Positions 16,131 through 25,474 are shown, numbered from the stretch's first letter. The stretch is DNA of 43,939 bases from a virus (IMGVR_UViG_3300025881_000029:1-43939), one strand, 5' to 3'. Numbers and translations are program-made. Notes: generated by a model not told the origin, from the letters alone.

Positions 16131-19100
16131 TTAAATATCTCCTGTTTCGTCATCTGTTTCGTCGCTTGTTTCGTCATCTGCGGGGCCAACAGCAGGGGCA
16201 AACGTACCTGTAAGGTCTCCGCTGTTTCCACCATAAGTAGATAAAAACAACAGTAAATCCGAAGTTCCAACATCCGCACTACGATCAAGGTCAGCATAGA
16301 ATCCTTGGTTCATATTACCTGAAAACGCACTGTCTATGTTGTTTAAAAAGTCTCTAAGGTTTTGATAAGACAAACTTTGTCCCGCTTCGCTCCATCCCGA
16401 CTCTCCGTTTTGAAGTATTTGACTTAATAAATCTCTATTGCTAGACAAGTTTACAGTTCCTTCTCCTGTTCCTCCAGTAGGTAAAAGAGTAGGCTCAAGG
16501 CCTGCTGCTTCAAATAAAGATAACACACCCTCTGGAGTACTTGGATCGATATTGTTTGCCGCAGCGTATGCGGTAATCATACCTGTCAAAACATCCTCAT
16601 TATCGCCTGTATCCCCACCAGCAGAAACAGAACTCCCTATAGCGTATAAAGCAGACCACAAATTGTTTGAATCCTCTATGGCAATGTAATCAGCTGCGTT
16701 TTCGAGTCCCTGCAAAGACAGATCAATAACTGTCTGCCCCTCTCCTGCCACTTGAACATTTAACCCTTGCTGTTGAATAAAATCTTCAACCGTAATGAAT
16801 CCGTCGTTATTCTGGTCCGTGACGTTAACACCTGTTATAGGTGAGTCACCATCGTCATCTTCTGGGTCTGTGTCTGTCTGTACAAAAGATTGAGGCTGAG
16901 TGACATACTGGATCGTCCCGTCAGCAAGTTTTGTTGACTCAATTAGAGTGACTAGATACTCTTCTTTAACGGGGTCGTAACCTCCGATAATCTTTAGGAT
17001 TGAGTTAGGACCCAAGCTCGAATAAAGGTTCTGAATCTCGGCTCTAATTAAAGAAGCCACCCCTTTATCTGAAATAACCTGAACGCCCTTTGCTTTATTA
17101 GCTTTAATAATCTTTCTCGAAGATTTGTCCGCAAAAAATACCGACCCGTTATTCTCAACAACAGATGATGCAGAGTCAGACCCTATATTGTCTGTTAAAA
17201 AAACAGAATCACCTAAAACTTCTTTTGAAGAGATTAGACTTTGACTTCCAGAAGCGTCAGAAAGAACGCCTCGGTTTACTGGAATCATAGTCGTTTTATT
17301 CTCTTGAATAGCAATTAAATATTCTCCTAAGTTTGCGATATAAGTTAGGTTACCGTAGTTTTCAGAAAGATCTTTAAAGTTGGAGTTAGATAAGTTAAAC
17401 GACGAATAATTAGTCCTATTAAGCGAAGCGTCAGTTGGATCTGAATAAGTAATTGAAGACTCCCGTATAACCTCCGAAGCTGTTTCTAACACAAAGTTAG
17501 GGCGCCCGAAACCCACCGAGTTAGATTCAATTAAGTCGTTAGCCGACATGGTCTCTAAATATACGTCCTTGAAATTAGAAGAAGGGGCAGCCTCTTCTCC
17601 GTCATCATCAAATATTAAATCTTCAAATTGCCCTTGGTCTCTTAGGTTTACTGGCACCTTTCTAAACCATACATCCCCTTTGTCTAAAGTAATTGTCGAA
17701 GGGTCGTGAATTAAATTGCCGTCTAAATTAAATATAACATCCCCTGTTTCAGACATTTCGTAATAGATACGCTCATCTGAGTCTTTTGTTTTGAAAGGAG
17801 AGAATACTTCAAATATACAGTTATGTTTCCAATGATCAGAGCTAGAGGCAACAGACGTATAATTAAAGCCGAAAGCAAAAGGATTGTTTCTTAAAATTAA
17901 GAATTGACCTTTTTGATTTGATGCGGGTTCCAGCGCAAGCGGGTTTTCAGTATCCCCCAATAGTGTAGTGCCTATAACCTCGAAATCGTAATTATTAAGG
18001 TACTCTCTGTTTCCGATATTGTCATATGAGATTATTCTAAGTTTATCTCCCTCCTGAAACTTGTAAAAATTCATCCCCCCATCTATAGATCTAGCTCCAA
18101 ATGAAGAAGAATAAGAAATCGGGTGACCCTGTAAGTAGTTTAGGGACACATATATATTTTGATTTGCCTGAGAAATTTCTTGATCTTGCACATCATGAAC
18201 AAAAGCCCCTCCCGCTGAATACTGAACAAAATCTTGTGCGCTAGTATTTTTTGAGTAAGCTATTTTATAGTTGTGAGCCCAGCTTGGCGGGGCGTGTTCC
18301 AACTTTAGATCTATAGAAACAGCGCCAGGAGGTCCGTTGCGCTCTACGTTAGAGTACCCAGGAACATACACCGACTTAAGCGGGTTTACAAATCCGCTTC
18401 GCCCCCTTTCGTCGTAGTAAACAATACCAAAGTCGTGATTTGCGCTAGTCTTAAAAGACCTGGTTTTTAATTGCTTTTGATTAACAAAAAACAAAAGGGT
18501 AGAAATTTCAGCAAAAGGATGAAGTCTTTTAAAATCAATTCTATACGCATAATATACATCATCATTGTCAAGGAAAGATGGTATAAAATAAGATCCATGA
18601 TCATTGAACCCAGACAATGCCGACACCTCATCGTTGGAGTAGTCTGTTCCTGACACTTTTATTGAACCACGCCAGAACGCTGTATACCTAGATCCAACAT
18701 AAGGAGCGGACCCGCTTCGGCGAGCTATCGTAACAGAACCCTGATTCCACATATAGTACTCGTCGAATTGGGGAATTTGCTCCCCAATAGGCCCTCGTGC
18801 TTTACCGCCCCCTGGACCTCCCTCGCCGTCTAATAAAGAGTGCCTCAAAAGCTTTTGGTTGGAAACATCATCTCCAAAAGTTTTGTAAAAAGGGGCTGCT
18901 CCTTCGTTGTCTGAGAAATCTAGATAGCCTATCTGCCTTAAATAACCATGGTCCACCGTATCATACTGTTGATTTGCAACTAGAAATTCTTCGTTGGTGG
19001 CATCCCAAGGACTTGTAAGCGCGTAGTCTAGATTGCTTGGGAGACCATGAGTCTCAAGGAAACTGCTAATGGTAAAACTATTATCTGATAACGTTTCCTT

Positions 19101-21362
19101 TGTTGCAACAATCCAAAAATTATTGAGACTATTTGTTAATGGCGCGGGATGCATACAGGTAACTGCGTCTACATTACTAACGGTTTTTATCCCGATTCTA
19201 AACTGAGGTCTTAGAACGTCATCGTTATCAATTTTTTCTAAGTTAAAAACAATGTCGGCCTTGTTTACAATAAAATAACCTATAGGGGGGCTACCGTATA
19301 CGGAGTTGTCATCGAGGTAATTCCCATTCCCGACAGCGACAATAAGCTTAGCTAAAGGGCTAGTAATTCCATCGGGGTCGCCGATTCTTGACTGAGGAAT
19401 TATTGTTCCGTCTGTTAGGCCTAAATTTATATTTACTTCTGTTTCATCCTTCCTTGAGTTCAAATGAAAGATTTTATCATCGTCTTCATTATGTAAAAGA
19501 TTATTCTGAACTTGATTAAAAGATATAGAATTGTATTCAGTGTCTGTGCCACCGACAGATGGAATTATATCTGCTAGGCGAGCAGATATAACATCGGAAA
19601 TAGCCTGGGCTATTAACCCTCTCCCCCCAGAGGGTGTATCGTTTTCAAAAGAAAAATTAGCTGTAAAACTAACAGGAGCGCCTTTAAATATAAGAGGAGC
19701 CCCCGCACTTGAGCCAATTCTGGCTTTCCTGTTTTCGCCAGCAAAATCACCGTCACATGTCTTCCATTTGATGTAACCATCGTTATATTGGTCCCCCTGC
19801 GTATTGCCCAAGCCTCTTTTCCCGAACATACTAAGGTATGCTGAACCCATTTCATCGAGTCCATATTCTCCTGCTAAATCAAGGTCCTCAAAAAAGTCTT
19901 CCGCTGTAACGTTTAGCCCAGTTTTAAGTCCGTCAGGAGATTCTTGCTCTACCGCACCTATAAATGGAGACTGATGATAAGACGAAGCATTTTTGTTATA
20001 TAAATGCCAATTTCTGTCTGGGGCTATAGAAATAGAAAAATTTACCGTATCACCTGCACTGTAAGAGTCGGGTATGTTATTAAAATCTAACTCAAATCCA
20101 ACAGCCTTATTATTAGTACTTACTAAGCCTGAGTTTGTGTAGTCGTCCAGGTTGGTTTCTGCACCATCTACATAAAAAATACCAGGCTTTACCGTAACGC
20201 CTATATCTACAAAATCATTGGGCCTGTCAGCATAATGAATTGTAGCGGTGCAAGAAGTAGGCACGTTATCGTACCCCTCAACATAATCACCGTACATAAG
20301 CCTATTAGAGGTAACGGACTGAGCTTTTGCCTTCTTAGGTACGTTGTCAAATTGCTTATTTACTTCACTAGAAGGAACTCCTTTTACGACCCTGTCGTTA
20401 AAGAAATGATAAACATAGTCTTCGTTTACAAACGGCTTTATCTCGTCTATTACAAATAGGTTTGATGAGTTGCCTTTTTTTCCTAGTATTTTTATTCTGT
20501 CTATCTCTGGCCCTTGCTTAGGAATTGTTAAAACACATCGATTAAAAATAGAGTGATCAACGTCAGCGCTCCCTTGGCTAATGATAGTAGGAGGGAAAGC
20601 TACATCAGAGTAACAGGATATAGCAGACTCAAATCCATCGATGTAAATATTCTGATAAGCAAATTGAAATCCAGGCTCAGTCTTAAAATTACTTACCGAC
20701 CTGCTTTCATCCTTGTTAAATTCAAAAGTAATAGGCTTGACAGGGGCTTTGGGACATGCCGTAATAAAGTCAGCTTCATCATATATGTTTGTTCCGTGAA
20801 TCTGAAATGAATTACTAGACTCAAAAGCTCTATATGCGTTTATTTTTCTAGGCTCGTTAATACCATCAGTAAAATAGATGATAGCGTCTTTTTCAAACTC
20901 AGCGCCTTTATCCTGAAAAGTTCTTTTATTAACGTGAACAACGTCGCCCTTAACAAAGCCCTGAGAAGAGAAACCGAATTGCTTACTTCTATAAATAAGT
21001 CTAACTCTTTCAACCCCATCCCCCGATAATTTACCTTCTGGGTCATAAGCCCACACGCCGTTACGATCCGCTGAAGTGCTGTAAACAAATAAGTAAGCAA
21101 TTCCAGTTTTAGGATCAATAACACTCCCTATAACTCTAGAACTGGGTCCGAAGGCTTCAGGAGCAAGACTTCCTGGGGTAACGTCAGTAGCAGTACCCAC
21201 AGGCACTTTCAAGTTTCCCTTGATGTTTTTTAAAACACCTTTATTCCCTCCATCTGAGTCGCCAGAATAAAGATTCAAAGCGTCCAGCATAGACGTTTTA
21301 TTCAACAGCTTACCGTCAGAATCCGCGTCAAGCTGTCTGGGCGTTATTTTATCAATCGGCAT
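16131..21362 (-). CDS. Giant tail stabilization / tail hub protein with dockerin-like C-terminal extension
   Basis: This is the largest gene of the window (1743 residues). The N-terminus (PIDKITPRQLDADSDGKLL) and the YFTDGINEPRKIN block near residue 180 are what I recognise from tail stabilization or tubular hub proteins of podoviruses that infect Bacteroidetes. Repeated beta segments follow up to an IIGGYDPVKEEYLVTLI block near 1460. Beyond about 1490 the chain changes to an acidic, Gly/Asp-rich extension of about 250 residues. The extension has an EF-type loop DQNNDGFITVEDF (about 1513) and a second loop DLDRSADVGTSDLLLFLSTYG (about 1689-1712), both resembling dockerin half-modules, and then a DDETSDETDDETGDI tail. 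It overlaps the adaptor gene upstream by one base and is followed by what looks like its own missing C-terminal part. Confidence 0.75.
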   Translation of the reverse strand: MPIDKITPRQLDADSDGKLLNKTSMLDALNLYSGDSDGGNKGVLKNIKGNLKVPVGTATDVTPGSLAPEAFGPSSRVIGSVIDPKTGIAYLFVYSTSADRNGVWAYDPEGKLSGDGVERVRLIYRSKQFGFSSQGFVKGDVVHVNKRTFQDKGAEFEKDAIIYFTDGINEPRKINAYRAFESSNSFQIHGTNIYDEADFITACPKAPVKPITFEFNKDESRSVSNFKTEPGFQFAYQNIYIDGFESAISCYSDVAFPPTIISQGSADVDHSIFNRCVLTIPKQGPEIDRIKILGKKGNSSNLFVIDEIKPFVNEDYVYHFFNDRVVKGVPSSEVNKQFDNVPKKAKAQSVTSNRLMYGDYVEGYDNVPTSCTATIHYADRPNDFVDIGVTVKPGIFYVDGAETNLDDYTNSGLVSTNNKAVGFELDFNNIPDSYSAGDTVNFSISIAPDRNWHLYNKNASSYHQSPFIGAVEQESPDGLKTGLNVTAEDFFEDLDLAGEYGLDEMGSAYLSMFGKRGLGNTQGDQYNDGYIKWKTCDGDFAGENRKARIGSSAGAPLIFKGAPVSFTANFSFENDTPSGGRGLIAQAISDVISARLADIIPSVGGTDTEYNSISFNQVQNNLLHNEDDDKIFHLNSRKDETEVNINLGLTDGTIIPQSRIGDPDGITSPLAKLIVAVGNGNYLDDNSVYGSPPIGYFIVNKADIVFNLEKIDNDDVLRPQFRIGIKTVSNVDAVTCMHPAPLTNSLNNFWIVATKETLSDNSFTISSFLETHGLPSNLDYALTSPWDATNEEFLVANQQYDTVDHGYLRQIGYLDFSDNEGAAPFYKTFGDDVSNQKLLRHSLLDGEGGPGGGKARGPIGEQIPQFDEYYMWNQGSVTIARRSGSAPYVGSRYTAFWRGSIKVSGTDYSNDEVSALSGFNDHGSYFIPSFLDNDDVYYAYRIDFKRLHPFAEISTLLFFVNQKQLKTRSFKTSANHDFGIVYYDERGRSGFVNPLKSVYVPGYSNVERNGPPGAVSIDLKLEHAPPSWAHNYKIAYSKNTSAQDFVQYSAGGAFVHDVQDQEISQANQNIYVSLNYLQGHPISYSSSFGARSIDGGMNFYKFQEGDKLRIISYDNIGNREYLNNYDFEVIGTTLLGDTENPLALEPASNQKGQFLILRNNPFAFGFNYTSVASSSDHWKHNCIFEVFSPFKTKDSDERIYYEMSETGDVIFNLDGNLIHDPSTITLDKGDVWFRKVPVNLRDQGQFEDLIFDDDGEEAAPSSNFKDVYLETMSANDLIESNSVGFGRPNFVLETASEVIRESSITYSDPTDASLNRTNYSSFNLSNSNFKDLSENYGNLTYIANLGEYLIAIQENKTTMIPVNRGVLSDASGSQSLISSKEVLGDSVFLTDNIGSDSASSVVENNGSVFFADKSSRKIIKANKAKGVQVISDKGVASLIRAEIQNLYSSLGPNSILKIIGGYDPVKEEYLVTLIESTKLADGTIQYVTQPQSFVQTDTDPEDDDGDSPITGVNVTDQNNDGFITVEDFIQQQGLNVQVAGEGQTVIDLSLQGLENAADYIAIEDSNNLWSALYAIGSSVSAGGDTGDNEDVLTGMITAYAAANNIDPSTPEGVLSLFEAAGLEPTLLPTGGTGEGTVNLSSNRDLLSQILQNGESGWSEAGQSLSYQNLRDFLNNIDSAFSGNMNQGFYADLDRSADVGTSDLLLFLSTYGGNSGDLTGTFAPAVGPADDETSDETDDETGDI
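16143..16890 (-). other. Acidic calcium-loop extension of the tail hub (part of the 16131-21362 gene)
   Basis: The last 250 or so residues of the hub protein carry two D-x-N/D-x-D/S-type loops (around 16780-16822 and 16230-16296 on the DNA) and an Asp/Glu/Thr repeat at the end. The second loop shares VGT-x-DL and the following hydrophobic helix with the first dockerin loop of the M43 protease. This is a domain-level annotation; the boundary is judged by composition. Confidence 0.5.
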
Positions 21363-22144
21363 TAGTACTTAGGTGCTAGGAAGAAGTTCTTACGGCTTGT
21401 CTTAAGAGCCTCTTCTTTGGTGAAGTTGCTGAGGCGAGCGTTAGCCTTTCTCCTTTCGTTGTAATACTCAGACCTAGCCCTAGATTTCTCGTTTGAAGGG
21501 ACAGTTGATTTTCTTTCTACAATCTTGTAGTACATATAAGCTCTGAGAGCGTCCTCAGCGTACACATGGACTTCTGGGTCAATAGACCTTGCTTCGTCGG
21601 CTACGTACTCTATAACAACCTCTGAACTACCATCATTGGCCTCTATTTCGATTCTGTCCTCGTCTAGATTAAGTCTATAGTAGCCAGGAGTTTCTCCCCC
21701 GCCCATACCATAAAGACTTCCAGTTCCGCCCTGATGGACGTAATTGTTAAAGATGTAAGGATAGTTACTGCTAGTAGCCGAATTATCCGAAGTAGATGTC
21801 TTAGAGTCTGTCCTTTCAGCCGTTAAACTAGAAGGATCAGCAGAAGACATAGAGTAGTTGATGTTCTTGTTATTTCCAAAAACTCTTACATTACCGTCAG
21901 AGTCAACGACTCCTACCTTAAGTAAGTCTACAAAATCTACAGGTAAGGCAATTGTATTGTTAGCTTGTATCGTAAGCTTTAGAGATCGGATTTTTTTACC
22001 TAAGTCAAATCCAATTTCTCTAATTCCTCTAAGAGCAAAGTTCTTAATAGCAAAGTCAGAGGCTGAACTAGCGTAATCATCACCGTCAAGTGTGACTATA
22101 AAATCGCTAATAATTTGGGATAGTTTTACTTTATTATGTGCCAT
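21362..22144 (-). CDS. Putative head-tail adaptor (portal-ring) protein
   Basis: The 260-residue protein has an N-terminal helical region and then a RSLKLTIQANNTIALPVDFVDLLKVGVVDSDG block. That block is a beta arrangement common in connector proteins that sit under the portal of Bacteroidetes podoviruses, in my recollection. A variable Ser/Thr/Tyr/Gly-rich middle follows, and a YVADEARSIDPEVHVYAEDALRAYMYYKIV region with a basic tail. It lies between another adaptor-like protein and the tail hub, and overlaps both by one base (TAATG). The assignment rests on position and general appearance. Confidence 0.6.
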   Translation of the reverse strand: MAHNKVKLSQIISDFIVTLDGDDYASSASDFAIKNFALRGIREIGFDLGKKIRSLKLTIQANNTIALPVDFVDLLKVGVVDSDGNVRVFGNNKNINYSMSSADPSSLTAERTDSKTSTSDNSATSSNYPYIFNNYVHQGGTGSLYGMGGGETPGYYRLNLDEDRIEIEANDGSSEVVIEYVADEARSIDPEVHVYAEDALRAYMYYKIVERKSTVPSNEKSRARSEYYNERRKANARLSNFTKEEALKTSRKNFFLAPKY

Positions 22145-22911
22145 TATTCAGATGCTTCTTCTTGGGCTGCAAAAGATGTAACGTTAGGGTCTCGCAACCT
22201 TACCCCTATGAGCTTTGCCATCTCCATGACGACTTCAGTCAAGTAATGAGGAGGCAAATGAAAATCTCTAGAGTTGTTAGAGTTAAAGAACTCAACGTCC
22301 TGTCCGCCAAAAGCAGAAGCTACAAAAGCGTAAGTCGGCGGGTCATCAGTTAAAACTCCAGAAGAATCAAAGGAAGTAGGTTTTCCGTAGTAAGTAAGCT
22401 CGACCTGTTCTACGGTGTCTGGAAACACTTCCAATTTGTTTCCGCTAACAAGCATTACTGGAAAATTAAGGCTAGGAGCAGAAAGGTTACTGCTCTTTAA
22501 GTAATTCATTTTTTCAGGATCGTAAACGATCTGACACGGAACGTAATTGACGACATCAGAATCTTCCGAGTCTAGCACAGAGTCCGCTAAAGCGCTAATT
22601 ATCTTAGAAAGATCTGAAGGCTTATCAATGTAAAGTGTTTCTTCGCCGTAGATGCTTAGGGTAAAAGACTTTCTTTTAATAAAAAAGGAAAGGTCCTCTA
22701 GCTTTTGCTTTCTTACAGACTTGTCTCTACCAGGATCAAAGTTCTGCCTTGATATCTTTCTAGCATCAACAAGCTCGCTAAACATCTCATTGTAGATATT
22801 CATCTGAGCTAAAGAAGCAAAGTTGTTAAAAACCTGAGGCGTAATAAACCCCTTCTGCTCTTTATTAGCTAAATCCTTTAAGGATTGGTATACTTGATAC
22901 ACGCTTACCAT
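22144..22911 (-). CDS. Putative head-tail connector protein
   Basis: The 255-residue protein starts with VYQVYQSLKDLANKEQKGFITPQVFNNFASLAQMNIYNEMF, a segment I associate with neck/connector genes of flavobacterial and gut Bacteroidetes phages. Later come a strand-turn-strand block FPVMLVSGNKLEVFPDTVEQVELTYYGKP and a helical end. It starts right after a promoter-like TATATTTG placed 4 bases before its ATG and is coupled to the next adaptor gene by TAATG. The most likely role is part of the ring between portal and tail hub. Confidence 0.6.
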   Translation of the reverse strand: MVSVYQVYQSLKDLANKEQKGFITPQVFNNFASLAQMNIYNEMFSELVDARKISRQNFDPGRDKSVRKQKLEDLSFFIKRKSFTLSIYGEETLYIDKPSDLSKIISALADSVLDSEDSDVVNYVPCQIVYDPEKMNYLKSSNLSAPSLNFPVMLVSGNKLEVFPDTVEQVELTYYGKPTSFDSSGVLTDDPPTYAFVASAFGGQDVEFFNSNNSRDFHLPPHYLTEVVMEMAKLIGVRLRDPNVTSFAAQEEASE

Positions 22912-22915
22912 GACA

Positions 22916-22923
22916 CAAATATA
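22916..22923 (-). promoter_or_regulatory. Late promoter element TATATTTG, 4 nt before ATG
   Basis: The minus strand reads TATATTTG-TGTC-ATG. The octamer fits the Bacteroidetes -7 consensus TAnnTTTG. With transcription normally starting a few bases after the box, the mRNA of the connector gene would have almost no leader. No clear -33 TTTG is seen. Confidence 0.65.
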
Positions 22924-22943
22924 CGAAAAATGAAATCAGCGCT

Positions 22944-24545
22944 TTAAACGTGCTGGTGCTTGTAATGGTCGTAGAGCTGAGTAGCTACATTCCTGCACAT
23001 CAGGTCTCCTATGTCTTTCTTAATAATACCAAACCTAACCAACCTTAATTGAGGAGAGGAAGTGTCAAAAGGTAAAACAAGTCCAAATATTTTAGCGTTG
23101 AACTTAGAACTTAACTCGTCGTCAGAAGCTATTCTATTGCCTATTAGCTCTCCATCCCTAGAGTATATAAAAATTTCTCTATTGATTGTTCTTCTTATAA
23201 CAAAAGAAAACAAATTGCCTTCGCTAGTCTCTCTGCCATCAATATCTGATTTATAAGAAAAAGTAGGCTCAACGGCTTTAAAAGAAGGGGTTTGAGTGGC
23301 TATGTTATAGTTAGGAGAGTCAGGTCCGTGGCTTACCTCAAACTCATCCCCAATGGAATTAAAAGGGAAAGGACCCATTTGGTCCGTATAAGTTTCGTTT
23401 AGTGAGGCTGGATCGCTATCGCCTCTGTTATTGGCGTAAACGGGATTTATTAAAGCCCCGTTAGGTATTACTACGGTGACATAAGTCACATAGTCAACTA
23501 AAGGAAAAGGAAGGTCTGGAGTAGTTGGGCTAGTAACAAAATTAAGAGTACAATCGTAAAACTTCGTTTCCAGATGTTCTTCTAGAACTGTAAAATTTAC
23601 TGCACCATTGGTCTCAAAGGCTAGAAGAATCACATCTCCAGCTTTGATTCCAGCACCTACATTAACTACCTCTAAATTCGTTACATTACCCGAAGCATCG
23701 GTAGAAACTTTAAAGGTAGGAGCTATATAGTCTGTGCCTGCCACCAAGGTGCCGCTCACCGCCGCAAGAACAGATGGCTCGTCAGTCAGGTTTGCGTCTA
23801 ATAAATTTGGAGACGCTAAAACAGCGACCGAAGCAAAATTGTAAGAAGCCTTTAAAGCTCCTGGCGAGTTAAAGCTAAGGCTTTTCTCACTGCAACTCTC
23901 ATCGACACCGTAACAAACAGGAATCCCGTTAAACCCTGTTCCTGGGTTCGCCGTAGCAGGATAATCAGTTCCCGCTGTACCTGAGTTAACAAGAGACAGA
24001 ACTGGCTTTCCTTCGGCGACCGTGATTGACTCCGCAGCGTAATCAACAAAAGGTTTGTTTTCTACCTTTAGAAAGTCAATAGAGTTTACTACCGCGTTTG
24101 CGTCTAAGCCAGTAATTACAGCTTCCGTCCCTACAAGGCCCCGTTCAACTGGTCGGGCTCTAACCTTAGCGTCTATAACAGGTGACGGTGAGATCTTACC
24201 AAATGTGCTAGAATCACCAATCGCGTCAAATCGCATAACATTAACAGAGGTGCTTCTATTGATAAAGTCAATTATAGCCTCCATAAATTCAGCTTCTTTA
24301 CCTGTCTCGCACGAAACTTTAATACTTGTCTTCTCAAAGGACTCGTTAGAGAGTGTAAGGCTGTTCTCTTCAAACGGGGCGGAGTCATTGAAGTACAATG
24401 ATATAGCTCCTTTTTCGGCAGCCATGTAAGCTAAGTTAGATACAGGCAAAGAGATTACACTAATACCCTTTCCGTTATCTGAAAATACAGCACCGCCAGA
24501 TACCGACGGGTCTTTACGCTTGAACAAAAAGAACTTTTGATCCAT
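22944..24545 (-). CDS. Hypothetical structural (virion) protein
   Basis: I do not recognise this 533-residue protein. It is beta-rich with many Asn, Ser, Pro and Val. It begins MDQKFFLFKRKDPSVSGGAVFSDNGKG and contains repeated loop-like segments in the middle, but no membrane helix or signal peptide. The start is the ATG at 24545: an upstream TTG in frame would lie inside the promoter element and is rejected. It sits between the capsid genes and the connectors with its own promoter and a terminator in front. This suggests an abundant head or neck component such as a decoration or tail-sleeve protein. Confidence 0.7.
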   Translation of the reverse strand: MDQKFFLFKRKDPSVSGGAVFSDNGKGISVISLPVSNLAYMAAEKGAISLYFNDSAPFEENSLTLSNESFEKTSIKVSCETGKEAEFMEAIIDFINRSTSVNVMRFDAIGDSSTFGKISPSPVIDAKVRARPVERGLVGTEAVITGLDANAVVNSIDFLKVENKPFVDYAAESITVAEGKPVLSLVNSGTAGTDYPATANPGTGFNGIPVCYGVDESCSEKSLSFNSPGALKASYNFASVAVLASPNLLDANLTDEPSVLAAVSGTLVAGTDYIAPTFKVSTDASGNVTNLEVVNVGAGIKAGDVILLAFETNGAVNFTVLEEHLETKFYDCTLNFVTSPTTPDLPFPLVDYVTYVTVVIPNGALINPVYANNRGDSDPASLNETYTDQMGPFPFNSIGDEFEVSHGPDSPNYNIATQTPSFKAVEPTFSYKSDIDGRETSEGNLFSFVIRRTINREIFIYSRDGELIGNRIASDDELSSKFNAKIFGLVLPFDTSSPQLRLVRFGIIKKDIGDLMCRNVATQLYDHYKHQHV

Positions 24546-24549
24546 GATA

Positions 24550-24557
24550 CAAATATA
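24550..24557 (-). promoter_or_regulatory. Late promoter element TATATTTG, 4 nt before ATG
   Basis: The minus strand reads TATATTTG-TATC-ATG, immediately after the terminator of the preceding gene. The combination of terminator then promoter then ATG shows a transcription unit boundary and fixes the start codon of the 533-residue protein. Confidence 0.7.
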
Positions 24558-24560
24558 CAA

Positions 24561-24587
24561 AAGAAAAGCCCCCTGTTAAGGAGGCTT
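24561..24587 (-). terminator. Rho-independent terminator after the AT-hook-like protein gene
   Basis: On the minus strand AAGCCTCC and GGGGGCTT form an 8-bp stem (one G-U pair) around TTAACA and run straight into TTTTCTTTT. It stands 24 bases after the stop at 24611. The stem is perfect only in the minus-strand transcript, which fixes its orientation. Confidence 0.8.
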
Positions 24588-24610
24588 CTCGTAGTGGATG
24601 TAAGGCTGTC

Positions 24611-25420
24611 TTAGCCTAGCTGACGTTCGATCTCTCCAACGACTGGGGCTGCTGCCTCGGTCATACAGTAACGAACAAAAACATCAACAGGATCTTGTCC
24701 CACAGGGACGGAGATAATGTGCTTATTGGTGTCGAACCACTTAATCGCATCGCTGTCAGTTTTAATAATTTGATAGGATACAGCCTGCTTAATCTTAGAC
24801 TTCATAGATACCACAGGGTTGTCGAATGATTCGATAAACACCTTAGGTGAAGCTTTTGCCTTAAGAAGCAAGTCGTGCTTTATCTCAGAGGTAGGACGAT
24901 CGATATCTATGCCGAACGCTAAGGCTACAGCAAAAAGTTCATCAAGTTCTTTAGAACGAAGCAAAGAGACAGCATCATTAACAAGGAATTCCTTATCGAT
25001 ATCTACCTCTACCTTCTTTAAATTGTCTACCACTTCAAAAAGAGAACCTCCGTTGGATTTATTCTGAGGATGGATTTCCAAGAACGCCCTTAGGTTAGGC
25101 TGTCTTTCGTTTACGAATAGCACCCCCATACGGAAGATGACTGGGGTCTTTACAGACCGATCAGCTTGTTCATCTTTCCAGATAGAGTTTTCATTCTCGC
25201 AATAGCGAATCTCTCGCACCATACCCGATTCCTCATCAAAAACCGTGATGCCGCTCTGCATAAGCATCATTACAGCTCCGCTACCGTTGGCTTTGTATTC
25301 CTGAGTAGCAGATATCTTCTCTTGACGTCGAATAGGCTTCTTCTTAGTCTGTCGCTCCATTACTGGGGCATCTTCTGTCTTTTTAGGCCGTCCAGGAGGG
25401 CGCTTAGTTGATTGATTCAT
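24611..25420 (-). CDS. Hypothetical protein with N-terminal AT-hook-like motif
   Basis: The 269-residue protein starts with NQSTKRPPGRPKKTED, which contains the G-R-P core flanked by basic residues that defines AT-hook minor-groove binders. A further basic segment follows, and then a mixed alpha/beta body. No catalytic motif is seen. It lies between the capsid-proximal small gene and the structural protein at 22944-24545 and ends with a strong terminator. A DNA-binding protein encoded among head genes could be packaged with the genome or regulate late genes. A virion protein with an incidental basic tail is equally possible. Confidence 0.6.
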   Translation of the reverse strand: MNQSTKRPPGRPKKTEDAPVMERQTKKKPIRRQEKISATQEYKANGSGAVMMLMQSGITVFDEESGMVREIRYCENENSIWKDEQADRSVKTPVIFRMGVLFVNERQPNLRAFLEIHPQNKSNGGSLFEVVDNLKKVEVDIDKEFLVNDAVSLLRSKELDELFAVALAFGIDIDRPTSEIKHDLLLKAKASPKVFIESFDNPVVSMKSKIKQAVSYQIIKTDSDAIKWFDTNKHIISVPVGQDPVDVFVRYCMTEAAAPVVGEIERQLG

Positions 25421-25462
25421 AATAAGATTAAATTAAAGTTTGAAAAAGTAGTAAGAGAGTAA

Positions 25463-25474
25463 GGGCCGAAGCCC
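25463..25474 (-). terminator. Small UUCG hairpin after the 109-residue gene
   Basis: In the minus transcript GGGC-TTCG-GCCC forms a short, stable tetraloop hairpin about 23 bases after the stop at 25497. The following bases (TTACTCTCTTACTACTTTTT) are only moderately T-rich, so it may be a weak terminator or a 3'-end stabiliser. Confidence 0.4.

Noticed and set aside
17810-17817. TATATTTG on the minus strand inside the tail hub gene
   Set aside because: It sits in the middle of a 5.2-kb gene with no start nearby; chance is the simplest reading.
24546-24560. TTG start giving a 538-residue form of the structural protein
   Set aside because: The extra codons are the promoter box itself (TATATTTG read as amino acids); the ATG at 24545 is the natural start.
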